NCBI GenBank assembly: GCA_023426375.1
Contig: JAFAAV010000050.1
Span: 1-23,619, forward strand
Reading direction: 5' to 3'
Length of the DNA: 23,619 nt
Source of the DNA: Actinomycetes bacterium
GTDB lineage: Bacteria; Actinomycetota; Actinomycetes; Actinomycetales; Micrococcaceae
How positions within the stretch are numbered: position 1 is the first letter of the stretch; every line of letters starts with the position of its first letter. Made by a program: the position numbers and the translations under genes. Positions 1 to 6,839 of this stretch are shown piece by piece. Below the pieces are notes generated by a model. The model saw only the letters and a program-made list of their open reading frames with translations, made no database searches and was not told the DNA's origin.

Positions 1-24
1 GTGTCACCGATTGCTCGGTGACAC
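1..24. terminator. Perfect 10-bp hairpin at window edge
   Basis: GTGTCACCGA (1-10) and TCGGTGACAC (15-24) are exact reverse complements around the 4-base loop TTGC. The hairpin lies between tsf, which ends at 93, and whatever lies left of the window. It may be a second terminator behind tsf or belong to the next gene. No T-run is visible inside the window, so the terminator role is inference. Confidence 0.45.
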
Positions 25-44
25 CCCGCCGAGGTGACCTCGCA

Positions 45-68
45 CGACGCCGCTCGCGAGCGGCGTCG
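45..68 (-). terminator. Palindromic terminator downstream of tsf
   Basis: A perfect 24-nt palindrome whose half-site is CGACGCCGCTCG (45-56). It starts 24 bases beyond the tsf stop codon, the expected place for the end of the rpsB-tsf transcript. No U-tract follows on the minus strand, which is common for actinobacterial intrinsic terminators. The same CGACGCCG stem recurs at 5665-5680 and 17128-17158. Confidence 0.6.
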
Positions 69-92
69 GCGAAGGTTGCCTAACTAGCCAGC

Positions 93-929
93 TCAGGCAC
101 CCACGCGGAAGCGTGCGAAGGCAGTGGCGGTCGCACCGGCCTCGGACAGCACCTGGCCGACGGACTTCTTGGAGTCCTTGGCGAAGTCCTGGTTCACCAG
201 CACGACGTCCTTGTAGTAGCCCTTCAGACGGCCCTGAACGATGTTCGGGATGATCTTGTCCGGCTTGCCCTCGTTGCGTGCGGTCTCTTCAGCCACGCGC
301 TTCTCGTTCTCGACGGTCTCTTCCGGAACGTCGGACTCGTTGAGGAAGCTCGGGGACATCGCTGCGGTGTGCACGGCCACGTCGTGAGCGGCCTGATCCA
401 CATCGGCTCCGCTACCGGACACAGCCAGCAGCACGCCGACCTGGGCCGGGAGATCCTTGGAGGTCTTGTGCAGGTACACGGCCACGTTCTCGCCCTCGAC
501 GCGAGCGACACGACGCACGACGACCTTCTCGCCCAGCAGCGCGCCGGTCTCGGTCACGAGCTCGGACACGGGCTTGCCCTCGGAATCCGCGGCGAGCAGC
601 TCGTCCAGGTTCTGGGCGTCAGCGGCAACGGCTGCGTCCAGGACCTTGGCGCCGAACTCGACGAACGGGCCGGACTTGGCCACGAAGTCGGTCTCGGAGT
701 TGAGCTCGACCATGTGGCCCACGTTGCCCTCCACGCGAGCGACAATGATGCCCTCGGCGGTGGAACGGCCTTCGCGCTTGGTGACGCCCTTGAGGCCCTT
801 CACGCGGATGATTTCCTGAGCCTTCTGAGCGTCGCCGTTGGCCTCGTCCAGGGCCTTCTTGACGTCGAGCATGCCGGCGCCGGTGCGCTCGCGCAGTGCC
901 TTGATGTCAGCAGCGGTGTAGTTCGCCAT
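93..929 (-). CDS. tsf: Elongation factor Ts
   Basis: This is EF-Ts, the guanine-nucleotide exchange factor that recycles EF-Tu-GDP to EF-Tu-GTP in the cytosol. The 278-residue protein has the usual bacterial length. Its N-terminus (MANYTAADIKALRERTGAGM) is the UBA-like EF-Tu-binding helix region, and the signature TDFVAK is at residues 80-85, holding the Asp and Phe that intrude into EF-Tu. The ATG at 929 was chosen because GAGGAG lies just upstream and homologues begin MANYT. The open frame extends further upstream only into the intergenic hairpin. It follows rpsB after 114 bases on the same strand, the conserved rpsB-tsf operon. Identification is essentially certain. Confidence 0.98.
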   Translation of the reverse strand: MANYTAADIKALRERTGAGMLDVKKALDEANGDAQKAQEIIRVKGLKGVTKREGRSTAEGIIVARVEGNVGHMVELNSETDFVAKSGPFVEFGAKVLDAAVAADAQNLDELLAADSEGKPVSELVTETGALLGEKVVVRRVARVEGENVAVYLHKTSKDLPAQVGVLLAVSGSGADVDQAAHDVAVHTAAMSPSFLNESDVPEETVENEKRVAEETARNEGKPDKIIPNIVQGRLKGYYKDVVLVNQDFAKDSKKSVGQVLSEAGATATAFARFRVGA

Positions 930-954
930 GTGAACTCCTCTGTTGTCGTTTGGA

Positions 955-987
955 GTTGGCCGGGCGCGAGATACACGCCCGGCCAAC
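955..987 (-). promoter_or_regulatory. Perfect 12-bp hairpin between rpsB and tsf
   Basis: GTTGGCCGGGCG (955-966) and CGCCCGGCCAAC (976-987) are exact reverse complements around a 9-base loop. The hairpin is in the rpsB-tsf intergenic region, 25 bases upstream of the tsf start. There is no T-run on its downstream (minus-strand) side, so a complete terminator is unlikely. It could be an attenuator, an RNA processing site, or a stabiliser of the upstream rpsB message. The structure is seen; the function is inference. Confidence 0.6.
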
Positions 988-1043
988 GTCGGTGACCATG
1001 ATGGGCCACCCGAAAGAATGGAAGGTAAACGAAACTCGCGGCC

Positions 1044-1925
1044 TTACTCGGCTGCGGGGGTCTCTTCCTTCGGAGCCTCTGCAGCTGCCTCTTCGGTCTT
1101 TTCTGCGGACTCGGTCTGCTCGGTGGACTCAGCCTTCTCGGCGCCCTCGGCCTTGCCGGCCTCGTGCTGCTCGAGGAGCTCGCGCTCCCACTCAGCCATG
1201 GGCTCGTCGTTGGTGCTGCCACCGGACTTGCGGTTGTTGCGCTCGATGAGACCTTCGGCCACGGCGTCCGCAATCACGCGGGTCAGCAGCGAGACGGAAC
1301 GAATGGCGTCGTCGTTACCCGGGATCGGGAAGGAAACCTCGTCCGGGTCGCAGTTGGTGTCCAGGATCGCGACGATCGGGATACCGAGCTTCTGGGCCTC
1401 GTCAACGGCCAGGTGTTCCTTCTTGGTGTCAACGATCCACACCAGCGAGGGAGCCTTGGTCAGGTTGCGGATACCGCCCAGGGTGCGCTCCAGCTTTTCC
1501 TTCTCGCGGCGCAGCAGCAGCAGTTCCTTCTTGGTGTACTGCGAACCGGCGACGTCGTCGAAGTCGACCTCTTCCAGTTCCTTCATGCGATCGATGCGCT
1601 TGGAAACGGTGGCGAAGTTGGTGAGCATGCCGCCCAACCAGCGGTGGTTCACGTAGGGCATGTTCACGCGGGTGGCCTGCTCAGCGATTGCTTCCTGAGC
1701 CTGCTTCTTGGTACCCACGAACAGAATGGTGCCACCGTGAGCCACGGTGTTCTTGACAGCTTCGTATGCGCGGTCAATGAAGCCCAGCGACTGCTGCAAG
1801 TCAATGATGTAGATGCCATTGCGCTCGGTGAAGATGAAACGCTTCATCTTGGGGTTCCAACGGCGGGTCTGGTGGCCGAAGTGAACGCCGTTGTCGAGCA
1901 TCTGGCGCATGGTTACGACGGGCAT
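1044..1925 (-). CDS. rpsB: 30S ribosomal protein S2
   Basis: S2 is a late-assembling protein of the small ribosomal subunit that helps recruit S1 in many bacteria. The 293-residue product starts MPVVTMRQMLDNGVHFGHQT, the S2 N-terminal signature, and continues with RRWNPKMKRFIFTERNGIYI. The ATG at 1925 has AGGAG six bases upstream. The C-terminal 40 residues or so form a low-complexity Glu/Ala/Lys tail ending EETPAAE, an extension seen in many actinobacterial S2 proteins and absent from the E. coli protein. It is the first gene of the rpsB-tsf operon. A leader of roughly 250 bases precedes it and may hold autoregulation. Confidence 0.98.
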   Translation of the reverse strand: MPVVTMRQMLDNGVHFGHQTRRWNPKMKRFIFTERNGIYIIDLQQSLGFIDRAYEAVKNTVAHGGTILFVGTKKQAQEAIAEQATRVNMPYVNHRWLGGMLTNFATVSKRIDRMKELEEVDFDDVAGSQYTKKELLLLRREKEKLERTLGGIRNLTKAPSLVWIVDTKKEHLAVDEAQKLGIPIVAILDTNCDPDEVSFPIPGNDDAIRSVSLLTRVIADAVAEGLIERNNRKSGGSTNDEPMAEWERELLEQHEAGKAEGAEKAESTEQTESAEKTEEAAAEAPKEETPAAE

Positions 1926-2270
1926 GTCGTCTCCTGTTAATTGCTGGCGGCCATATTGGGCGACCGCCATGGGTTTACGGTTATTGATCGATCGGGACGA
2001 TCCCTGGCGCGATTCGTGGTCCTGCCCTTGCGGACCTGACCAACGCACCCCATCCGCAACAAGTTCCGGACCGAGGAGTGCGCACACACGTCAATGTGTT
2101 CCTTCGCACGCGAAGTCAGTGTCAGCCTCACCTTCTTGCCCGGGTCACGGGCATGATGAATGAGGGCAGTCGACACTGCGACGTTCAGAATACATCATGC
2201 ACGGTGCTTCGCGCTCCACACGGGGTGGATTCCTCTGGCGCGGCCCATCTCCCGGGGTCAGGCTTACCTC
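1926..2270. promoter_or_regulatory. rpsB leader and divergent promoter region
   Basis: This 345-base gap separates divergent rpsB (minus) and the M23 peptidase gene (plus), so promoters for both should be here. I could not assign a convincing -35/-10 pair. On the minus strand a TATTCT hexamer (rc of 2187-2192) is a weak -10 candidate for rpsB, and its use would give a leader of about 250 bases. Short inverted repeats are present: GGTCC/GGACC at 2018-2036, GATCG/CGATC near 1985-2002, and CTTCGC/GCGAAG at 2102-2115. Ribosomal-protein operons often have structured autoregulatory leaders, but I recognise no known motif. Confidence 0.35.
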
Positions 2271-2843
2271 ATGGTTCCCGACGACGCCGCCCTCGCCCCT
2301 TCACTGCTCACCTCACGTTCAACGCTTGGCCACCGGTCACGAGCACTCACCGTTCTATTAGCGCTCTGTTTCTTCCTGGGTGCCGCGCTGAGCGGTGGCG
2401 TGCTCGGTTCACAGCCGGCCCTGGCCGCCGGCGGGTGGACTTGGCCGGTTAAACCCAAACCTGCGGTCACACGTACGTTCCAACCGCCGGCGCAAAAGTG
2501 GCTCTCGGGGCACCGCGGCGTGGATCTGGGTGCAGCGCCGGGAACCGAAGTCCGCTCCCCCGCTGCCGGCACGGTCACGTTCAGCGGAGTTGTCGTGGAC
2601 CGGCCCGTCATCACGGTGGATCACGGGAATGGGTTGAAGTCTTCCTTCGAACCCATTGATGCCTCCGTGAAGCGCGGCCAGTCCGTGGCGCGGGGTCAGG
2701 TGATCGGCACGATTGCGTCCGCTGGACACTGTCCCCCTGCGAACTGCGTGCACTGGGGCGTTCGGCGGGATAGCGAGTACGTGAACCCCCTGCAGTTCGT
2801 GCAGGACATGCGCCCGTCGGTACTGTTGCCGGTTCCGGAGTGA
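2271..2843 (+). CDS. Secreted M23-family (LytM-like) peptidase
   Basis: Predicted exported cell-wall peptidase or LytM-domain protein of 190 residues. A positively charged stretch (about residues 20-25) is followed by a hydrophobic segment (about 26-46) and an ALAAGG cleavage-type site (about 50-55), a signal peptide. The mature part is one LytM domain. H81-x3-D85 (HRGVD) supplies two zinc ligands and H161 (CVHWG) the third. The catalytic first His of the usual HxH motif is replaced by C159, which may pair with C154. That GHC...CxHWG variant is widespread in actinobacterial members as I recall them, so activity is uncertain. The ATG at 2271 was chosen because it gives a normal signal peptide. 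Its ribosome site is weak, and an in-frame ATG at 2160 is less likely. It is divergent from rpsB. Confidence 0.85.
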   Translation: MVPDDAALAPSLLTSRSTLGHRSRALTVLLALCFFLGAALSGGVLGSQPALAAGGWTWPVKPKPAVTRTFQPPAQKWLSGHRGVDLGAAPGTEVRSPAAGTVTFSGVVVDRPVITVDHGNGLKSSFEPIDASVKRGQSVARGQVIGTIASAGHCPPANCVHWGVRRDSEYVNPLQFVQDMRPSVLLPVPE

Positions 2844-3180
2844 TGGTGGCGGGCCTTCTTGGGACTGGTGGGCTTGTGGGGCTGCGGGATCTTCTGGGTC
2901 TACTGGCTCCCCGTTTCCCCGACGGGTCCGCCTCTGTGGCCCCTGTAACCCGACGCCTGCGGATCGGCTGCGTCCCTGTATCTGAGGGTCGCCTCCGCCG
3001 GAACGCCTGAGGGTGGCCTGCATCCTGAGTGCCGTTAGGACCACGCCGTGCATCTGAGGTTCCGCCGTGACCCTTTTCAGTCCCGCCAAGGGCTCTAACG
3101 GCGCATGAGGTGTGGCGGTTGGTTCTGCCGACCCCTGGGGTGCGCAGGTGATGGGTCATGTGGTCACGACCTGATGAAAA
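2844..3180. repeat. Gene-free stretch with degenerate CTGAGG repeats
   Basis: I see no credible gene in these 337 bases; open frames on both strands are low-complexity and Arg/Pro-rich. The plus strand has repeated motifs TCTGAGGGTCGCC (2981), CCTGAGGGTGGCC (3006), CCTGAGTGCC (3024) and TCTGAGGTTCCGCC (3053), spaced 25, 18 and 29 bases. This looks like an eroded interspersed or tandem repeat. No clear terminator follows the peptidase gene. Function is unknown. Confidence 0.4.
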
Positions 3181-3215
3181 AGCCCTCTCGCCAGTGTTTC
3201 CACTGACAAAAGGGC
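3177..3215 (-). terminator. Intrinsic terminator of tRNA-Met
   Basis: Read on the minus strand, GCCCT (3215-3211) pairs with AGGGC (3186-3182) and an inner CAGTG/CACTG stem (3205-3201 / 3196-3192) caps a GAAA loop. Five T residues follow (3181-3177). It begins eight bases past the tRNA 3' end. This is a classical rho-independent terminator. Confidence 0.8.
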
Positions 3216-3223
3216 CATTTCAG

Positions 3224-3297
3224 TAGGGCGGGTGGGGCTTGAACCCACGACCAAAGGATTATGAGTCCTCTGCTCTGACCAGCTGAGCTACCGCCCC
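3224..3297 (-). tRNA. tRNA-Met (anticodon CAT)
   Basis: Full cloverleaf on the minus strand. Acceptor GGGGCGG pairs with CCGCCCT (one G-U at the end), the D arm is GCTC/GAGC, the anticodon arm is GAGGA-CTCATAA-TCCTT with anticodon CAT, and the T arm is GTGGG-TTCAAGC-CCCAC. CCA is not encoded. The normally paired first base pair and loop sequence fit an elongator tRNA-Met. An Ile-CAT tRNA (lysidine-modified) cannot be fully excluded by eye, though the anticodon stem resembles elongator Met. A terminator follows directly. Confidence 0.92.
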
Positions 3298-3367
3298 CTG
3301 TCGTAACCACGAACCGGTGTCGTGGTCGCCGCTCTACGCTACCGCATCCGCGTGGCAGAGCAGCTCA

Positions 3368-4555
3368 TCAGGACAGTTCGCCGCGATAAATACGTTCGAA
3401 AGTGTCCAGGGTCTTGGCGAAGGAATGGTGCGCCATCATGCGGTGACTGGCCTCCCCCATTGCACGGCGCTTCTCGGGGCTGGCATCGAGCACCAGCTGC
3501 AGTTTCTCTGCCAAGTCCTGGGGATTGCCGGGTTCGAAGAGATAACCGTTGACACCTTCGTCCGCGAGATGCGGCAGGGCTCGCGCGTTGGCGAGCACCA
3601 CCGGGGTGGACGCTGACATCGCCTCCAGAGTGACCAGGGACTGCAGCTCCGCAGTGCCCGGCTGACAGAACACATCAGCGTTCAGGTAGGACACGCGCAG
3701 TTGCTCATCGGTGAGGAAGCCACGGAAATGGACCCGCTCGGCCACGCCCAGTGAGTGAGCCAGGGAAACCAGTGAATCCAGCTGTTCGCCCTCACCCACG
3801 ATCTCTGCGTGAACGTTCTTCTCGGCCGGGATCAAGGCGATGGCCTCGATCAGCTCATTCACGTTCTTCTCCACTGCCAAACGACCGCAAAAGAGGACAG
3901 TCTGATGCTCTGGCTTCTCAAGGCGCTCGCCGGCATGGCGTTCGTAATCACCAACCTGGATGCCGTTGGACACGGGTATGGCGTTGTCATCCACACCGTT
4001 GCCGACCATGGTGTCCACGGCGAGCTGTGTCGGTGCGGTCACCACATCGCAACGGCGGAACTGACGAGCGAGGTCCCACCATGACACTTTGCGGTACCCG
4101 CGAATGAACCACTCCGGGAAGGGCAGGAACGGCTCGATGTTCTCGGGGATGAAGTGATTGGTGCCCACCAGCCGAATCCCGCGGCGCTGGGCTTCCTGGA
4201 TTCCGAGACGACCGAGGATGTAGTGGCACTGACTGTGCACCACATCGGGTTGCACCTCATTGATCACACGCTTGATCTCGCTGTAAACCTCCCACGGGAA
4301 ACACAACCTGAAGTAGGAGTGGGTGAAGGCCCGGTGCGAACGGATCCGGTGCTCGATCACGCCGTCCTTCTCGACCGTCAATGATTTGCCCTTGGACGTC
4401 ATGGGTGCCATGACGTGGACTTGGTGTCCGCGGCCGAGCATGCCCTGCGCGAGACGGCGAGCGAACTGAGCCGAACCGTTGATGTCCGGCGGATAGGTCT
4501 CGGCAATGATCAGGATCTTCAAGGGGCGCTGTTCCTCGGGATGCTCAGTGCTCAC
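3368..4555 (-). CDS. GT4-family glycosyltransferase
   Basis: A cytosolic or membrane-associated retaining glycosyltransferase with GT-B fold, 395 residues. The N-terminal domain starts with the acceptor-side pattern ILIIAETYPPDINGSAQFAR (14-33). The donor domain has the phosphate-binding pair R225/K230 in FCGRLAVEK and the EX7E motif E303-x7-E311 (AELQSLVTLEAM), typical of GT4 enzymes using nucleotide sugars. Family members of this type glycosylate lipids such as diacylglycerol or phosphatidylinositol, which would suit an actinobacterium making mannolipids, but donor and acceptor cannot be read from the sequence. The ATG overlaps the end of the upstream transporter gene by 11 bases, so the two are probably translationally coupled. 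Confidence 0.9.
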   Translation of the reverse strand: MSTEHPEEQRPLKILIIAETYPPDINGSAQFARRLAQGMLGRGHQVHVMAPMTSKGKSLTVEKDGVIEHRIRSHRAFTHSYFRLCFPWEVYSEIKRVINEVQPDVVHSQCHYILGRLGIQEAQRRGIRLVGTNHFIPENIEPFLPFPEWFIRGYRKVSWWDLARQFRRCDVVTAPTQLAVDTMVGNGVDDNAIPVSNGIQVGDYERHAGERLEKPEHQTVLFCGRLAVEKNVNELIEAIALIPAEKNVHAEIVGEGEQLDSLVSLAHSLGVAERVHFRGFLTDEQLRVSYLNADVFCQPGTAELQSLVTLEAMSASTPVVLANARALPHLADEGVNGYLFEPGNPQDLAEKLQLVLDASPEKRRAMGEASHRMMAHHSFAKTLDTFERIYRGELS

Positions 4556-5498
4556 GGGTGCTATTCAGAGTCTTCCTGTGCTCAGGATCGGCGGATGGAC
4601 CTTCACTTGAAAGTTCACGCTGCAATCGCTTGGTCTGTTCCCTGCGTTCGATGACCTCAGGGTGATGCCGAGACAGCAACACCACGCCGACTATAGCAAC
4701 GGCCCCTGCCAGGCACATGACCGCCCCGATCCCCGGAGTGAAGTCCGGCCCGGCCTCTCCCAGCACCGACAGACCGAGGACCACGCCCACAATAGGATCC
4801 ACGACCGTCAGTCCGGCGATGACCAGATCCGGGGGCCCGCACGAGTAGGCGCACTGCACCATCCAGCCACCCACCACGGAGGCCACCACAATCATGATGA
4901 CCGTGAACCAGTGGATCTGCCCCACACCGTGGGCCAGCGTGTGTGTCATGGTCAATCGCACCAATACCGCCACGAATCCGTAGAGGATACCGGCCGCCAA
5001 GACGTAAAACATGCTGATGCGACGGCGCCTGAGGAACAGCTCTGCGATGCCGAAGAAGAGGACCAATCCGATCAGGATGGACACCAGGATGATCTCCGCC
5101 TGGGGATCAGCCAGATACGTGGGGTCGGTCCCCGCCACTGCAGCGACCACGAACACGGCGCCACCGGCAGTACAGAGAGAGATAGCGCCCCAAGTCCGGG
5201 CATTAATATCCAGGTGCTTGTGTTTAGCGTGCAACAGCGTGGTGATCACCAGGGCTATGACACCAATGGGTTGGACGACCGTCACCGTTGCCAGGGTCAG
5301 TGCCGCGACATTGAGTGCGGTTCCGAGGCCCAACAACACGAGACCGGCGACCCACTTGGGGTTGCGCACCAGCGAACCCAGATTCGACGGTTTCAGCGCC
5401 TCCTGGGTGTGCGCGGTGACCGCCGCAGACTGCGTCTGCGTTCCCAACGCCAAACATAATGCGGCTATGAGAGCCAAGGAGACTGCCAGCCACTGCAT
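4545..5498 (-). CDS. DMT-superfamily (NIPA/EamA-like) transporter
   Basis: An integral membrane protein of 317 residues with about nine or ten hydrophobic helices arranged as two halves, as in the drug/metabolite transporter superfamily. The first helix (WLAVSLALIAALCLALGTQT) and the pattern TVTVVQPIGVIALVIT resemble the NIPA-like magnesium-transporter branch, so divalent cation transport is possible but unproven. The C-terminal 40 residues are charged and cytosolic. The ATG at 5498 is preferred over the immediately preceding TTG; no strong ribosome site is seen. The stop codon lies inside the start of the GT4 gene. This close pairing suggests the transporter may support glycolipid or envelope synthesis, but that is inference. 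Confidence 0.85.
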   Translation of the reverse strand: MQWLAVSLALIAALCLALGTQTQSAAVTAHTQEALKPSNLGSLVRNPKWVAGLVLLGLGTALNVAALTLATVTVVQPIGVIALVITTLLHAKHKHLDINARTWGAISLCTAGGAVFVVAAVAGTDPTYLADPQAEIILVSILIGLVLFFGIAELFLRRRRISMFYVLAAGILYGFVAVLVRLTMTHTLAHGVGQIHWFTVIMIVVASVVGGWMVQCAYSCGPPDLVIAGLTVVDPIVGVVLGLSVLGEAGPDFTPGIGAVMCLAGAVAIVGVVLLSRHHPEVIERREQTKRLQRELSSEGPSADPEHRKTLNSTREH

Positions 5499-5627
5499 CA
5501 ACGGTTCATCACGTCTTCCACCACAGCTTCATCGTAGGGGGCGCACTGGGATTTTTCCTCACGAACTCATAGAATTCAGCCCCTCGTAGGAGCAAGCCCA
5601 TACCACCGTAGGAGATGGGCATGGGAA

Positions 5628-5655
5628 AGGCCGGGTCACCTTGGTGACCCGGCCT
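5628..5655 (-). terminator. Strong terminator after the holin-X gene
   Basis: AGGCCGGGTCACC (5628-5640) and GGTGACCCGGCCT (5643-5655) are perfect 13-bp arms. On the minus strand the stem is followed by TTTCCC. It lies 44 bases beyond the stop of the 5699-6577 gene and insulates it from the transporter gene start at 5498. Confidence 0.85.
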
Positions 5656-5664
5656 GAACCGAGG

Positions 5665-5680
5665 CGACGCCGCGGCGTCG
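5665..5680. repeat. 16-nt palindrome CGACGCCG-CGGCGTCG
   Basis: A perfect 16-base palindrome between the holin-X stop codon and its main terminator. It has no loop of its own and shares the CGACGCCG half-site with stems at 45-68 and 17128-17158. It may be a first, weaker terminator stem or a protein-binding site. Confidence 0.5.
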
Positions 5681-5698
5681 TCAACAAGTGGCGATCGG

Positions 5699-6577
5699 CT
5701 ACTTCTTGAGGAGCTTGCGCAAGAAGACCAGGAAGGCGGAGCCTGCGGCCGCTGCAACCGCGAGCGGCTGCCAACGATCGGCCAACGGATTCTCGCCTGC
5801 CGTGGCAGAAGTGGAGCCGGCCGGGCGCACACCCTGCGAACCACCGCGAGTAGCGAAAGTCTGCTTGACCGAAGCCTGGGTGGACTTGACCGTGTTGGTG
5901 GTGCGACCGACGAAGCCCTGAGTGGCTGCCTGAACCGAATCTGCGCGGTTCTGGGCGTCGTCGCGGAGGCTCTTCAAGTGCTCGCGACGCAGCTTCAGGC
6001 GGTGACGCAACTGTTCCTCGGTCGGCTTGACCGGCTTGACCTGGTTGGGATCGTTGGCGGCAGCTTCCTGTTCGCGTTCCTTCTGCTGCTCAGCCTCGTT
6101 CATCTCGCGCTGCACACGACCCTCGGTGTACGCGGACCCTTCCTTCACGACACCCAAGTCGTAGCGGAGACCGAACAGGGTCTTCTCCGGCTTGAGGGGC
6201 AGGGCGCTCTTGATCTTGGAAAGTGCAACGAAAGCAAGAATTGCCAGGATGATGATGAAGAGCAGGGCCAGCAGCAACGCGGCCAGCCACGCCGGCATCA
6301 CGTTGGAAAGGCCCGCGATGGCCGCACCGATCAAAGCGATCACGGCCATGCCCAGGAATACCAGACCAACGATGGCAAGGGCAGCACCCACACCAAGCTT
6401 GATGCCCTTGTCCTTGAGCTCGAGTACCGCTAACTGCGCCTCGTCCTTGAGCTGCTTGGGCAGCAGCCGGGCGAAGACCTTGGCGACGTCAAGGATGGAT
6501 GCCGCTCCAGGTTTCTTGGTTGCCCGAGTACGCGCGCCGGGGGTGTGGCCGCTTTCCGGGCCCACTGCATGACTCAT
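5699..6577 (-). CDS. Phage-holin-X-like membrane protein
   Basis: A 292-residue protein resembling the actinobacterial holin-X / phage holin superfamily III domain found in many non-phage chromosomal proteins. Residues about 25-60 are an amphipathic segment (DVAKVFARLLPKQLKDEAQL). Two hydrophobic hairpin helices follow (about 60-92 and 95-122), then a charged helical region and an Ala/Thr-rich linker. The last 25 residues hold a third short hydrophobic segment ending LRKLLKK, of the type seen in DUF3618-like proteins. The ATG at 6577 has GGAGG five bases upstream. No phage genes are nearby, so a lytic role is unlikely; an envelope-associated role is inferred. Exact function unknown. Confidence 0.75.
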   Translation of the reverse strand: MSHAVGPESGHTPGARTRATKKPGAASILDVAKVFARLLPKQLKDEAQLAVLELKDKGIKLGVGAALAIVGLVFLGMAVIALIGAAIAGLSNVMPAWLAALLLALLFIIILAILAFVALSKIKSALPLKPEKTLFGLRYDLGVVKEGSAYTEGRVQREMNEAEQQKEREQEAAANDPNQVKPVKPTEEQLRHRLKLRREHLKSLRDDAQNRADSVQAATQGFVGRTTNTVKSTQASVKQTFATRGGSQGVRPAGSTSATAGENPLADRWQPLAVAAAAGSAFLVFLRKLLKK

Positions 6578-6839
6578 GCCGCCTCCGATGTTGCTTGAAC
6601 TTCACTACTGGTTATTTTTCAAGGTCAAAACTACCACTCAGCATGCTGCCAGGGCGCTAGCCCGCTCGGACCCAGCTGTCATCGGGTTAAGAAACAGTTG
6701 CATTTCACCCACAGGGGTGCGAAACTGGAATTGTTCAAGAGAACACGATTTGAGCCGAAAAAATTACACTTGCTGCGTTGGTACGGCTCGAAATCGACAC
6801 AATCGGGCCGAATGGCTCAAAAATCCTTCAGGAGCGACC
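6578..6839. promoter_or_regulatory. AT-richer divergent control region with GGCTC motifs
   Basis: This 262-base gap between the divergent holin-X and amidohydrolase genes is visibly AT-richer than its surroundings. It has an inverted pair GATTTGAGCCG (6747-6757) and CGGCTCGAAATC (6784-6795), plus a third copy GGCTCAAAAATCC (6814-6826) just before the amidohydrolase ribosome site. Three related half-sites in 80 bases suggest a regulator-binding region or a leader RNA hairpin. No regulator gene is adjacent. I could not assign core promoter hexamers with confidence. Confidence 0.4.

Noticed and set aside
2409..3159. Minus-strand open frames across the peptidase gene and the repeat region
   Set aside because: Arg/Gly/Pro-rich low-complexity translations without ribosome sites that cross a repeat region.
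5699..6577. Prophage remnant suggested by the holin-X-like gene
   Set aside because: No other phage gene, integrase or attachment repeat is present. Holin-X-like proteins are common housekeeping-type genes in actinobacteria.
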